Positions 33,227 to 41,906 of a stretch of 55,511 nucleotides of DNA are shown in pieces. Both the position numbers and the translations under genes were made by a program. Origin of the DNA: Deltaproteobacteria bacterium (lineage in GTDB: Bacteria > Desulfobacterota > GWC2-55-46 > UBA9637). Each line of letters begins with the position of its first letter. The stretch's first letter is position 1. The stretch spans positions 1 through 55,511 of the forward strand of contig JAUYHF010000028.1 of the NCBI GenBank assembly GCA_030690165.1. The letters are read 5' to 3'. The notes below the pieces were generated by a model. It had not been told where the DNA came from and searched no databases. It saw only the letters and a list, made by a program, of their open reading frames with translations.

Positions 33227-34489
33227 ATGAAAAGTTTTAAATCGTTATTTCTCATCATCGCCGCGTTTATCGCTGTTTTCACAGGGGCTATGTCCAGTCA
33301 TGCCGAAGGTACCGATATTCCAGTCATAGAATCAATAAAACCTGATGTGCCTGTAAGTTCAGGAAAGTTGGAAATCAGCGGTAAAAACTTGTTAAGTATA
33401 GATAAAAGTGAACAGGAGAATGCCCAAGTTATACTTATAGTAAAGAGGGTAGTGCTGGGTAAAGTGACTGGGGCGGTAACAGGCACAGTGACAGGTGAAG
33501 TGGAAGGTGTAGTGAAAGGTAATGTGACAGGTGAGGTGAAAGGCAAAATGGAAGGTGAATTGCAAGATGCTAAAGTGATTGCCGGAACTGTTATAGGGGA
33601 TGGGACAGTGATTGAGCAAAGAACTTTTAAGCATAATGAGGTTGAGTTGTGGGATGAAAGCAAGATAACATTGACTCTTCCCAAGATTATAAAAGAATAC
33701 ACTGACGATGATGATGTGGAGATTCAGCTAACAATATGTAATGGCAAAATTAATGCTTGTTCTACAGAGAAAAGATTTTGGGTTCTGCCAGACAGCATCG
33801 TTACTGATGCCATACTTTTAAAAGATAGGATGTCAGAGGAGGGGATAAGCGATTACTTATATCACAGGGGAGAACAGGAAAGAGAGAGGAACATCGCTGA
33901 AGATTATACGAAAAAAAATGTTTTCGGTAATGCAAAACTCACAAGCAGGGAGGTTCTTGCATTAAAGGTAGCTACCTTTGACGATAACTTTATATCAAAA
34001 ATGACGGGCGAGCGTCAGCATATAAATCTTGGCGTCTCTGCAATATGGTTGTATGACACAAAAAGTGTTGTAGCTGCCCCTATGCTCAGGATATTCCTAA
34101 TACCAAAGAGTTTTTACGAACCGAGAAGAGAATTGATTAAATGGAGATGGGTAGCCGATAGTAATAGTTTGGCTAAAGAGTGCCCTATCAACTGTTCATT
34201 TGGTTGGACCTTATGGAATTTCGCAAAAAATATCCCTATGGCTTTACTTAATAGGACGGATTTGAATGTAGGATCCACAACCAGTACATCCACAGATGCG
34301 ACAACAGGCAAGAATGTGGATAAGAGTTATTATCTGGTTGGACTTTCCTTTGAAATCAACCCTGCGGTGCTTTTAAATTTAGGTTACGCCGCCATATCTG
34401 GTAAGGTTGACAGTGGCATAAGAAAACAATGGTATCTTGGTTTAACGATTGATGAAAATGTGCTTCGGGCTGCAAAAATTCTGAAATAA
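33227..34489 (+). CDS. Secreted protein with GxVx tetrapeptide repeats, function unknown
   Basis: A 420-residue protein with a clear signal peptide (SLFLIIAAFIAVFTGAMSSHA). Residues about 30-60 look like the start of an IPT/TIG-type immunoglobulin fold (IESIKPDVPVSSGKLEISG). The fold is then interrupted by about nine consecutive four-residue units, G followed by any residue, V or M or L, then any residue (GKVTGAVTGTVTGEVEGVVK and on, residues about 77-112). A beta-rich segment resumes after that. The C-terminal half ends in NLGYAAISG and WYLGLTID strands that could be membrane beta strands. Ribosome binding site AAAGGAGG. No known function; a surface or outer-membrane location is inferred. 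Confidence 0.7.
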   Translation: MKSFKSLFLIIAAFIAVFTGAMSSHAEGTDIPVIESIKPDVPVSSGKLEISGKNLLSIDKSEQENAQVILIVKRVVLGKVTGAVTGTVTGEVEGVVKGNVTGEVKGKMEGELQDAKVIAGTVIGDGTVIEQRTFKHNEVELWDESKITLTLPKIIKEYTDDDDVEIQLTICNGKINACSTEKRFWVLPDSIVTDAILLKDRMSEEGISDYLYHRGEQERERNIAEDYTKKNVFGNAKLTSREVLALKVATFDDNFISKMTGERQHINLGVSAIWLYDTKSVVAAPMLRIFLIPKSFYEPRRELIKWRWVADSNSLAKECPINCSFGWTLWNFAKNIPMALLNRTDLNVGSTTSTSTDATTGKNVDKSYYLVGLSFEINPAVLLNLGYAAISGKVDSGIRKQWYLGLTIDENVLRAAKILK

Positions 34490-34762
34490 ATATGTAGAGC
34501 TCATTGCCGATTCAATTCACAAAATTGAACCTGTAGAAGAAATTTTTTATAATAACTGTATCATGGAAGGTTTGTCATGACCAAGAATAAAGAGACGTTG
34601 TCCAAGATAGACCCAACCCAAGCCTATTTCTGAAACTCCCTGACCATATCAAGACAAAGACAAAAAAGGCATTTGAACCCTCCTTTTTATTTGCCTTTCC
34701 ATGATATTTTCTGTTAATCTTGCATTGCCTGATATACCCTGTTCACACTCACAACAATAATT
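34490..34762 (+). other. Gap with a strong promoter and decayed coding sequence
   Basis: A good promoter (TTGAAC at 34525, 17 bases, TATAAT at 34548) precedes an 18-codon open frame at 34577-34633 starting MTKNKETLSKIDPTQ. This resembles the N-terminus of glucose-6-phosphate isomerases, and a stop follows. A shifted frame then reads FLKLPDHIKTKTKKAFEP for about 25 codons. It looks like a gene remnant or deletion scar. The isomerase match rests on a dozen residues and is only a suggestion. Confidence 0.3.
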
Positions 34763-36988
34763 ATGAAACCTCTCAACATAGCCTTCCTCTGGCACATGCA
34801 CCAGCCATTATACAAAGACCCCTTTACAGGCGAATATATCCTTCCGTGGGTAAGGCTTCATGGAACAAAAGATTACTATGACATGGTTGCAATACTTGAG
34901 AGATTTCCGTCTCTTCATCAGACCTTTAATATTGTGCCTTCTTTAATAGAACAGATAAATGATTACGCAGACGGAGCGGCATCTGACAGGTTTTTAAGCC
35001 TGACATTGAAACCGGCAGCGGATTTAACCCGGGAGGATAAGAGATTTATTATCAGAAATTTTTTTCTTGCAAACTGGGAGCATATGATAAAACCTCTTCA
35101 TGGATACTGGGAGCTCCTTAAAAAGAGAGGGTTCTATCATGACGAGGCGGAGATGGACAATGCGCTCCGCTATTTTTCTCTTCAGGATTTTCTGGATCTG
35201 CAGGTGTTATTTAATCTTGCATGGATAGATCCTGTTATAAGAGAAAATGACGGATTTTTAAAAGGGCTTGCAGAAAAAGGCAAGGGCTTTACAGAAGGAG
35301 AAAAGGTACGGCTTGCGGCAAAACAAAAAGACATAATCAAACAGATACTGCCTAAATATCGTGAAATGGAGGAAAAGGGGATTATTGAATTAACCACCTC
35401 GCCTTATTATCACCCGATACTACCTCTGCTTTGCGACAGCTATTCGGCAAAGGCAGCCATGCCTGGCATAGAGCTGCCTCAAAAAAGATTTATCTGCGCC
35501 GATGATGCTGAAGATCAGGTTAAAAGCGGCATAAAACTTCACGAGAAAACATTTGGCAGAAAACCGAAGGGGATGTGGCCGTCTGAGGGGTCGGTAAGCG
35601 AGGCCATTATACCCATTATAGCGAATGAAGGCATAAACTGGATTGCTACTGATGAAGAGATATTGGCAAATTCTTTAAAAACCGTCATAAGAAGGGACAG
35701 CAAAGGCCAATGCCTTGACCCGGAAATATTATATAAATCATATTTAGCGGCAGCAGACGGGAAAAGGCTTTCTATTATATTCAGAGACCACATACTTTCT
35801 GATCTTATAGGATTTGTATATACCACATGGGATGCAGAAAAGGCGGCAGAAGATTTTATTGACAGACTTGTTAAAATACACAACTCTCTTAAAAATACGG
35901 ATGGCTGTCTTGTGAGCATAATCCTTGATGGTGAAAATGCCTGGGAATATTACAAGAAAGATGGAATGGATTTTTTAACTGCCCTTTATGATAGATTGTC
36001 GAAGAATCCACTACTTAGATTGGTCACTGTAAGCGAGCATCTGAATGAATATCCTCACGGGGAAGAGCTGCCGATGCTTTATTCAGGCTCATGGATAAAT
36101 CATAATTTTAAGATATGGATAGGCCACAGCGAAGATAACACGGCATGGGATTATCTCAAGGATGCACGAGATAGCCTTGTTGAATATGAAAATACGCTCA
36201 AGCAAGCCGGAGCTTATGAACAGCATAAAGAAGACATAGCCGGTGCGTGGAAGGAGATTTATGCGGCAGAGGGGAGCGATTGGTTCTGGTGGTATGGCGA
36301 TGAACATACATCCATGAGCGATAAAGAATTTGATGAACTTTTCAGAAGGCACATAAAAAAGGTGTATTCCCTTATTGGAAAAGAACCCCCTTTGTATCTG
36401 GATGTTCCGATAATGCTGGAGGAAAAGCTCTACGAGCCTGCGGTTAAGCCCACTGCATTTATAAATCCTGTTATTGACGGAGAGGTCTCCAATTATTTCG
36501 AATGGCTTTCAGTAGGCAGGCTTGAAAGAACAGACTATGGCGTTGCGATGCACAGAGGGGCAACGGGCGGCGTTGTCGGCGGCATTTCTTATGGTTTCAA
36601 TCTAAAATCGCTGTTTTTAAGGTTTGACTACATCCATGAGATTACCCCATATAAACAAAAATGGGATGCGCTTATAAACTTTATTTTTCCAAAGACAATG
36701 CAGATTAAGATATCTGTGGAGGGTGAAAAGGCCGGCGCATGGATGCTGGAAAAGGAGGGTGCTGCAGGCGCTATTGCAGAAAGACAAAAGATAGGGTCTG
36801 TTGCGGCAAAGGATGTGGTAGAGATTGAGCTCCCGTTCGAAAAACTTGGCATACAAAAGGGCGATGAAATGAGGTTTTTCATAACAGTAGACGGCGGTGA
36901 AAGAGGTCTTGAAAGGTGGCCGTCAAAAGGGTATGTGGCTGTTACAGCGCCGTCAGAGGATTTTGAGAACTATAACTGGTGGGTGTGA
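34763..36988 (+). CDS. Glycoside hydrolase family 57 protein (amylase/pullulanase type)
   Basis: A 741-residue cytoplasmic GH57 enzyme acting on alpha-glucans such as glycogen or starch. Family motifs: HMHQP near residue 12, ADDAEDQ region, KGMWPSEGSVSEA (catalytic nucleophile glutamate near 275), TDEEIL, and LDGENAWEYY (acid/base region near 390). The C-terminal 200 residues form a beta-rich domain typical of longer GH57 members (DUF1925/1926-like). No signal peptide. No glycogen genes are close by, and a few bases separate it from the convergent xerD. Confidence 0.9.
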   Translation: MKPLNIAFLWHMHQPLYKDPFTGEYILPWVRLHGTKDYYDMVAILERFPSLHQTFNIVPSLIEQINDYADGAASDRFLSLTLKPAADLTREDKRFIIRNFFLANWEHMIKPLHGYWELLKKRGFYHDEAEMDNALRYFSLQDFLDLQVLFNLAWIDPVIRENDGFLKGLAEKGKGFTEGEKVRLAAKQKDIIKQILPKYREMEEKGIIELTTSPYYHPILPLLCDSYSAKAAMPGIELPQKRFICADDAEDQVKSGIKLHEKTFGRKPKGMWPSEGSVSEAIIPIIANEGINWIATDEEILANSLKTVIRRDSKGQCLDPEILYKSYLAAADGKRLSIIFRDHILSDLIGFVYTTWDAEKAAEDFIDRLVKIHNSLKNTDGCLVSIILDGENAWEYYKKDGMDFLTALYDRLSKNPLLRLVTVSEHLNEYPHGEELPMLYSGSWINHNFKIWIGHSEDNTAWDYLKDARDSLVEYENTLKQAGAYEQHKEDIAGAWKEIYAAEGSDWFWWYGDEHTSMSDKEFDELFRRHIKKVYSLIGKEPPLYLDVPIMLEEKLYEPAVKPTAFINPVIDGEVSNYFEWLSVGRLERTDYGVAMHRGATGGVVGGISYGFNLKSLFLRFDYIHEITPYKQKWDALINFIFPKTMQIKISVEGEKAGAWMLEKEGAAGAIAERQKIGSVAAKDVVEIELPFEKLGIQKGDEMRFFITVDGGERGLERWPSKGYVAVTAPSEDFENYNWWV

Positions 36989-37000
36989 TAAGCAAACCCG

Positions 37001-37909
37001 CTATCCTCTCGGATGACTCTTTTTATGTATTGCCTTAAGTTGTTCTGTTTTTACACTGGTATATATCTGTGTGGTAGATATATCTGCATGGCCGAGCATT
37101 GTCTGAATAACCCTTAAATCAGCTCCCCTCTCTAACAAATGAGTTGCAAAGGAATGACGTATGGCATGGGGTTTAACCCTGTCTCTTGAAATTCCGGCTG
37201 TCAGGCTATACCTTTTTATAACGGCCCAGAAGCCTTGTCTCGTAAGCCTCCGGCCCCTTGCTGTTATAAAAAGATATTCGCTTTTCCTGTTTTTTAGAAA
37301 TACGGGTCTTGATGAGTCAATATATTTTTTAATGTATATTATCGCTACCTCTCCTATAGGCACTATCCTTTCCTTGGAGCCTTTGCCGTAAGCAATAATA
37401 TACCCTGTCTGGAGATTTAGGTCGTTCAATTTTACAGAAACCAGCTCAGAAACCCTCATCCCTGTTGCATAGAGGGTCTCAAGCATTGCCTTGTCTCTTA
37501 AACCGAGATATTTTTCTGTTTTTGGCGCATTTAAAATAGCTTCCACTTCTTCGATACTTAAAACCCTTGGAAGCCTTTTTGCAAGCTTCGGCATATCAAT
37601 ATTTGCAGTTGGCAAGATTGATATTTTATTGTTCTTGAGAAGAAACCTGTAGAACATCCTGACGGCAACCAGATTTCTTGTATAAGACCTCACGGAAATA
37701 TTGTTTTCTTTGAGTTTAGATAGGAAAGAAATTATATGGGAAGATACGGCGTCAAGCGGCGACACGCCCTTATCGTCAAGAAAAGAAATGTATTTAATAA
37801 TATCCCTGCTGTATGCCTCAATGGTATTTTTGGACAGGCCTTTCTCTACAGTTAAGAAATTCAAAAAATCATCAAGGAGTATGTTTGACTCTTCCACGGT
37901 TCTGCTCAA
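37001..37909 (-). CDS. xerD: Site-specific tyrosine recombinase, XerD type
   Basis: A 302-residue recombinase that resolves chromosome dimers at dif sites with a partner Xer protein. The N-terminal SAM-like DNA-binding domain (1-100) is followed by the catalytic domain with R152 (GMRVSEL), K176 (GKGSKE), H248/R251 (HAIRHSFATHLL), H274 (LGHADISTTQIY) and the nucleophile Y283. Length and the C-terminus agree with chromosomal XerC/D rather than a phage integrase. It overlaps the gene upstream by 4 bases. Assignment to XerD over XerC is tentative. Confidence 0.88.
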   Translation of the reverse strand: MSRTVEESNILLDDFLNFLTVEKGLSKNTIEAYSRDIIKYISFLDDKGVSPLDAVSSHIISFLSKLKENNISVRSYTRNLVAVRMFYRFLLKNNKISILPTANIDMPKLAKRLPRVLSIEEVEAILNAPKTEKYLGLRDKAMLETLYATGMRVSELVSVKLNDLNLQTGYIIAYGKGSKERIVPIGEVAIIYIKKYIDSSRPVFLKNRKSEYLFITARGRRLTRQGFWAVIKRYSLTAGISRDRVKPHAIRHSFATHLLERGADLRVIQTMLGHADISTTQIYTSVKTEQLKAIHKKSHPRG

Positions 37910-38382
37910 AAATATACCATGCTCTCCTTTTTAAATTCCTGAGAACTGAACAAAAGTTTATAATCCTTTATTCCCGTTGCCTCAGAAATCTTTCTTGCTG
38001 TTTCATAACATTCCTCTTTTGTCTTTCCATGTATCATTGTGAAAAGGTTATAAGGCCAACCATCAAAGCTTGGCCGTTCATAACAGTGGCTTACCTCTTT
38101 AAAAGACGCCATAATCTTCCCAATCCTTTCCCTGTCCGCCTCCTGCACAATCCATACCCCCATGCCATTGGCAGTTATGCCTGCCTTCCTGTGGCGCAGC
38201 GCAGCGCCGAATCTTCTGATATATCCCTTATCAAGGAGTTCCTGAACATTTTTTATAAATTCTCCCTCTGATATACCAATCCCTCTGGCAAGTGTTTCAA
38301 AAGGCCTTGGCTCTAATGGGATGTCATCCTGAACCGCTGCGCATATCGCCTTTTCTGTATTTGTAATTGTCTTTTTGCTCAT
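37906..38382 (-). CDS. Siroheme decarboxylase-like protein (Lrp/AsnC fold, AhbB/NirD-like)
   Basis: A 158-residue protein with an Lrp-type winged helix (LARGIGISEGEFIKNVQELLDKGYIRRFGAAL) and a RAM-like domain. The segment RRFGAALRHRKAGITANGMG and later YERPSFDGWPYNLFTMIHG matches the family that decarboxylates siroheme to didecarboxysiroheme in the alternative heme and heme d1 routes. These enzymes usually work as AhbA/AhbB pairs, but only one gene is present here. It overlaps xerD by 4 bases, an unusual partner. A plain Lrp regulator is less likely given the conserved HG and WP positions. Confidence 0.78.
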   Translation of the reverse strand: MSKKTITNTEKAICAAVQDDIPLEPRPFETLARGIGISEGEFIKNVQELLDKGYIRRFGAALRHRKAGITANGMGVWIVQEADRERIGKIMASFKEVSHCYERPSFDGWPYNLFTMIHGKTKEECYETARKISEATGIKDYKLLFSSQEFKKESMVYF

Positions 38383-38518
38383 AAATCATAACCTCCGGAT
38401 CATATAATAGTAGATGGTAAACAGGAGTCTGGTGTCTATTAAAATTAACATACCACAAAGGTAGATACCTGACAAGTTCTTGATGAAACCAAAATAAATA
38501 TTGACACCTCCAATAGTT

Positions 38519-38535
38519 GCAGGACAGACGTCCTG
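38519..38535. repeat. Small intergenic palindrome
   Basis: Arms GCAGGAC and GTCCTGC around AGA, in the 261-base gap between two divergent genes. The gap otherwise holds the promoter candidate at 38576-38602 and no coding signal. Confidence 0.6.
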
Positions 38536-38575
38536 CCCCTCTATATAAAACCTTTTTGCCATTCAAATTTTGAAT

Positions 38576-38602
38576 TTGACATATTTATAATATCTATATA
38601 AC
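38576..38602 (+). promoter_or_regulatory. Candidate promoter for the transglutaminase gene
   Basis: TTGACA at 38576 and TATAAC at 38597 are separated by 15 bases, shorter than the usual 17. They lie 42 bases upstream of the ATG, which has AAAGGAGG in front of it. Confidence 0.4.
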
Positions 38603-38643
38603 TTGCTTTAATAGCAGAATAAAACAAAGGAGGCAAGAAGACC

Positions 38644-39693
38644 ATGCGTATATTTAGAGGAATTACCATGACTCTATTTTTATTGGTATTTTCTTTTGCT
38701 ATCCAGGGATTATTATATGCAAAGGAAAGACAGGGAGAAGTTACCTTTAAGATAAATATTGAGGCGCCAGAGGACAGTAAAGATGTAAGGCTCTGGCTTC
38801 CATATCCTGTATCTGACAAGGAGCAGACTATAGAGGATGTAAAGATTGACGGCAATTTTTATTACAGCGGCATCTACGGTCAGAAGCAGGAAGGGGATAT
38901 GGCCCTTTATGCTGAGTGGACACAGCCTGCAAAAGAGAGATTTATCACCCTGACATTCAAGGCAAAGGCAATGGAAAGGATAAAAAAAGATTTTCCGTCA
39001 AAAATTCCTTTTCAGGAGTCAGGCATACCTGTTGAGGTTAAAGAATATGTCAAAGGTTCCGAGTTTATACCAATAGACGGGAAAATAAAGGCGATAGCGC
39101 TTAAAGCAATCCGCGGCAAGAAAAATATAAAAGATAAGGCAATGGCTGTCTATGACTGGGTTATTGAAAATACAGTCAGGAATCCGGATATTAAGGGGTG
39201 CGGGACAGGCGATGTGGAGAGGATACTTGCAGAAAAGGGAGGAAAATGCGCTGACATAAGCGGTGTATATGTGGCTATTGCAAGGGCAGCCGGGATTCCT
39301 GCAAGAGAGGTCTGGGGATTAAGACTCGGCAAAAAGCCTGAAGAGGATATGACAGGCGGGCATCACTGCTGGGCTGAGTTTTATATGCCCGGCTATGGCT
39401 GGGTTCCAGTTGACCCTGCAGATGTGAGAAAGGCAATGCTTACGGAAAAACTGGAGTTAATAAAGGACGCAAAAACAAAAGAGTATCGGGACTACTACTT
39501 TGGGGCCGTTGATGCGTACAGGATTGTCTTAACCAGAGGGGCAAAGGGTTATTCCTTAAGCCCGGCGCAGAAGGACGGTGTACTGCCATACGGATTTATG
39601 TATCCATATGCTGAGATCGATGGAAAGGCTGTAGAATGGCTGGCAGCGCAAAAGGAATTGAAATACAAAATTACCTTTAAAGAGTGGAATTAA
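38644..39693 (+). CDS. Exported transglutaminase-like domain protein
   Basis: A 349-residue protein with a signal peptide (TLFLLVFSFAIQGLLYA) and a transglutaminase/cysteine-protease-like domain. The catalytic triad is visible as GGKCADISG (cysteine near residue 202), HHCWAEFY (histidine near 240) and VPVDPADV (aspartate near 256). An N-terminal beta domain precedes it (about 30-120). In bacteria such proteins are usually periplasmic proteases or amidases rather than cross-linking enzymes. The ATG at 38644 follows a strong ribosome binding site; ATG 38668 is an internal alternative. Confidence 0.87.
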   Translation: MRIFRGITMTLFLLVFSFAIQGLLYAKERQGEVTFKINIEAPEDSKDVRLWLPYPVSDKEQTIEDVKIDGNFYYSGIYGQKQEGDMALYAEWTQPAKERFITLTFKAKAMERIKKDFPSKIPFQESGIPVEVKEYVKGSEFIPIDGKIKAIALKAIRGKKNIKDKAMAVYDWVIENTVRNPDIKGCGTGDVERILAEKGGKCADISGVYVAIARAAGIPAREVWGLRLGKKPEEDMTGGHHCWAEFYMPGYGWVPVDPADVRKAMLTEKLELIKDAKTKEYRDYYFGAVDAYRIVLTRGAKGYSLSPAQKDGVLPYGFMYPYAEIDGKAVEWLAAQKELKYKITFKEWN

Positions 39694-39773
39694 ATCAATG
39701 AAGCATATACCTGTAACTCAAGGGATCAATCCTCTTTCTTGTTCAGCCAGTCATTTTGTGTTAGGCTTCCCCA

Positions 39774-40475
39774 ATGCAATTTATTCAAAAAAAATCTTTT
39801 CATGCCCTTGTGGTAATGTTAAAAATTCCTGTTGTTGGACAGGTGAAGACAAGACTTGCGACGCAGATTGGCAAAGAAGATGCGACAAAACTTTATAGGT
39901 GTTTTATACACGATACTTTTAGCCGCATAAGTTTATTAAGTAATATAGACATTATTGCGGCATACACCCCTCAAAATCTCATAGGCAGGGCAAAAAGATT
40001 AGCGCCATCAGGGGCTGTCATAATCCCTCAAAAAGGTAGAGACCTCGGTGAACGTCTTCAGAATATATTTTCCCGTCTTTTTTCCATCGGTTACAAAAAG
40101 ATTGCAATAATAGGCGCCGACAGTCCTGACCTGCCAATTGAATACATTGAAAAATCTTTTTTGTTGCTTAAAGGAAAAACAGGGCTTGTTCTTGGCCCTT
40201 CTGAAGACGGCGGCTATTATCTTATTGCTATGTCAAGGGGGGATCACAGGGAAATATTCAAAGACATTTCATGGAGCACAGATGCGGTTTTTAAAGAGAC
40301 CATAGAAAAGGCAAAGAGGGCTGGATTAAAATCGGCTGTATTGCCGCAATGGTATGATGTGGATGAGATAAACACCCTTAAAAAATTAAGGAACAATCTG
40401 AGGTCAATCTCTCCTGCAACAAAAACAGGTAAACTGCTTGAAAAGATTTTTAAAGATATACATACAAATACCTAA
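39774..40475 (+). CDS. DUF2064/TIGR04282-type nucleotide-sugar transferase-like protein
   Basis: A 233-residue GT-A-like protein of the DUF2064 family. Features: N-terminal ALVVMLKIPVVGQVKTRLA resembling a nucleotide-binding start, DLGERL, the IGADSPDLP acidic motif, and GPSEDGGYYLIAM. Members of this family have been linked to arsenosugar or other glycosyl transfer, but without the usual neighbours (radical-SAM ArsS, methyltransferases) the substrate is open. The exact start is uncertain; the first dozen residues before HALVVML may not be real. Confidence 0.82.
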   Translation: MQFIQKKSFHALVVMLKIPVVGQVKTRLATQIGKEDATKLYRCFIHDTFSRISLLSNIDIIAAYTPQNLIGRAKRLAPSGAVIIPQKGRDLGERLQNIFSRLFSIGYKKIAIIGADSPDLPIEYIEKSFLLLKGKTGLVLGPSEDGGYYLIAMSRGDHREIFKDISWSTDAVFKETIEKAKRAGLKSAVLPQWYDVDEINTLKKLRNNLRSISPATKTGKLLEKIFKDIHTNT

Positions 40476-40532
40476 CAGTTGACAAACCGTTAGAATATAT
40501 TATAGCCTATAAGCCTTCCGGAGGGGTAAGAA

Positions 40533-41189
40533 ATGAAAAAGATAGCGCCATCTATCCTGTCTGCAGATTTTACAAAACTTGCAAAGGAGATAAAGGCTGT
40601 TGAGGACGCAAAGGCGGATTATATACATATAGATGTGATGGACGGCCACTTTGTGCCAAATATAACAGTAGGGCCATTTATTGTGGAGGCTGTCAGAAGG
40701 GCGACAAGGCTTCCTTTGGATGTTCATCTGATGATAGAAAACCCTGATAAGTTTATTCAGGATTTTGCGAAGGTGGGAAGCGACATTATAACGGTCCATG
40801 CGGAGACATGCAGGCATTTGCACAGAACTATTCAGTATATAAAAGAACAAGGTATAAGGGCAGGCGTATCCCTGAATCCTACAACTCCTCTATGCCGTCT
40901 TGACCATATATTGGGAGATGTTGATTTGGTTTTGATTATGACTGTAAATCCGGGTTTCAGCGGCCAGAGTTTTATAAATTCATGCATTCCGAAGATAGAA
41001 CGTCTCAGGAGAATGATTGATGAGGGTAATTACAATGCAGAGCTTGAGGTGGATGGCGGGATAAAGGTTTCTAATATAGGCGCTGTGGCAAAGGCAGGCG
41101 CAGATGTGTTTGTTGCAGGCTCTGCTGTATTCGGGAGCGAAAACTATAAGAAGACAATAGCGGCGATGAAGCTGGAGATAGGCGAATAA
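40533..41189 (+). CDS. rpe: Ribulose-phosphate 3-epimerase
   Basis: Interconverts ribulose 5-phosphate and xylulose 5-phosphate in the pentose phosphate or Calvin pathways. TIM barrel of 218 residues with all family signatures: [23 protein letters not shown] (metal-binding H and D), [19 protein letters not shown], and EVDGGI with FVAGSAVF for phosphate binding. The ribosome binding site (GGAGGGG) is good. It stands alone in its transcription unit and converges with the Slp gene. Confidence 0.95.
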   Translation: MKKIAPSILSADFTKLAKEIKAVEDAKADYIHIDVMDGHFVPNITVGPFIVEAVRRATRLPLDVHLMIENPDKFIQDFAKVGSDIITVHAETCRHLHRTIQYIKEQGIRAGVSLNPTTPLCRLDHILGDVDLVLIMTVNPGFSGQSFINSCIPKIERLRRMIDEGNYNAELEVDGGIKVSNIGAVAKAGADVFVAGSAVFGSENYKKTIAAMKLEIGE

Positions 41190-41205
41190 ATTTGCGTGAG
41201 TATTT

Positions 41206-41748
41206 TTAGAAGGTTGTTCCTACACCGATGCCTATGTGAATATCAGGGCCTCCATAGGGTTTCCACAGGTGATATTCTTTTGGATATATGACAGGATAAT
41301 TATAATTGGTTTCACCAAACGGCCTTTGCTGAGAGCCGGTTACTTCACCTGCCACAGTTATAAGCCTGCCCTGACTAAATATGGCAGGGTCTTTGAATTC
41401 CTTAAACAGTATAATGAATCTACCCTTCGATGCCTCAGGATTTTTTGGCATATTTATTCTGTTTAATGGTTGTTGGACAACCTCAATAAGCGTTTCATCC
41501 GGCAGATTTGTGGTCCTGATAATTGTGCCGCCCAGGAGAACCATTTTATTTTTATAGGCATCTGGGTTTGTTAATATTTGTTCAAAGGTAATTGCTTGGT
41601 CAACGGTCTTTAAAACCTCCGGCGATATGACAGGCGCGCAGGAGATTAATGAGGTTAACAGTAATAAGTAAACCCCCACACCAAAGATTTTGGTGTGGGG
41701 GTAAATAACAGGGCAGAGTTTTTGTCTTAAGAATAATTTGCCTTTCAT
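41206..41748 (-). CDS. Slp-family outer-membrane lipoprotein with a palindrome in its leader
   Basis: A 180-residue lipoprotein with lipobox SLISC (cysteine near 37) and the Slp domain: ITFEQILTNPDAYKNKMVLLGG, RFIILFKEF, GRLITVAGEVTG and YPVIYPKEYHLW. Slp-like proteins sit in the outer membrane, and their role is poorly known. The leader before the hydrophobic core is unusually long because a perfect palindrome (41672-41702) is translated there as YPHTKIFGVGVY. It may have replaced an older start, and the true start could lie closer to the core. Confidence 0.82.
   Translation of the reverse strand: MKGKLFLRQKLCPVIYPHTKIFGVGVYLLLLTSLISCAPVISPEVLKTVDQAITFEQILTNPDAYKNKMVLLGGTIIRTTNLPDETLIEVVQQPLNRINMPKNPEASKGRFIILFKEFKDPAIFSQGRLITVAGEVTGSQQRPFGETNYNYPVIYPKEYHLWKPYGGPDIHIGIGVGTTF
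41672..41702. repeat. Palindrome in the Slp signal-peptide region
   Basis: Perfect 15-bp arms around a single base: ACCCCCACACCAAAG and its complement. It is translated in frame immediately before the hydrophobic core of the lipoprotein signal. Confidence 0.9.
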
Positions 41749-41796
41749 ATCTTTTTACTATACACTAATTGCTGTTCAATCATTATTATATTCTTT

Positions 41797-41873
41797 CGGG
41801 GCGTGGCTCAGTCTGGTAGAGCACTGCGTTCGGGACGCAGGGGTCGTGGGTTCGAATCCCGCCGCCCCGACCA
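41797..41873 (+). tRNA. tRNA-Pro (anticodon CGG)
   Basis: A 77-base cloverleaf with encoded CCA. Acceptor stem CGGGGCG pairs with CGCCCCG, discriminator A. The D arm contains GCTCAGTCTGGTAGAGC, the anticodon stem is CTGCG with CGCAG around TTCGGGA (anticodon CGG at 41831-41833), and the T arm GTGGG-TTCGAAT-CCCGC follows. It reads CCG proline codons. It lies alone between the Slp gene and proB. Confidence 0.97.
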
Positions 41874-41906
41874 ATTCAGAAGAAAAAGATTGGCTAATCG
41901 TTGTGA

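Noticed and set aside
33298..33702. Long open frame on the minus strand opposite the tetrapeptide-repeat protein
   Set aside because: It is Thr/Ser/Pro-rich because it mirrors the GxVx repeats; the plus-strand gene has a signal peptide and a strong ribosome binding site.
37001..37909. The tyrosine recombinase as a phage or island integrase
   Set aside because: Its length, motif order and C-terminus fit chromosomal XerC/D, and there are no phage genes or attachment repeats around it.
39698..39898. Open frame of 66 codons overlapping the start of the DUF2064 gene
   Set aside because: Its composition is unlike a protein and it is out of frame with the clear DUF2064 gene; no ribosome binding site.
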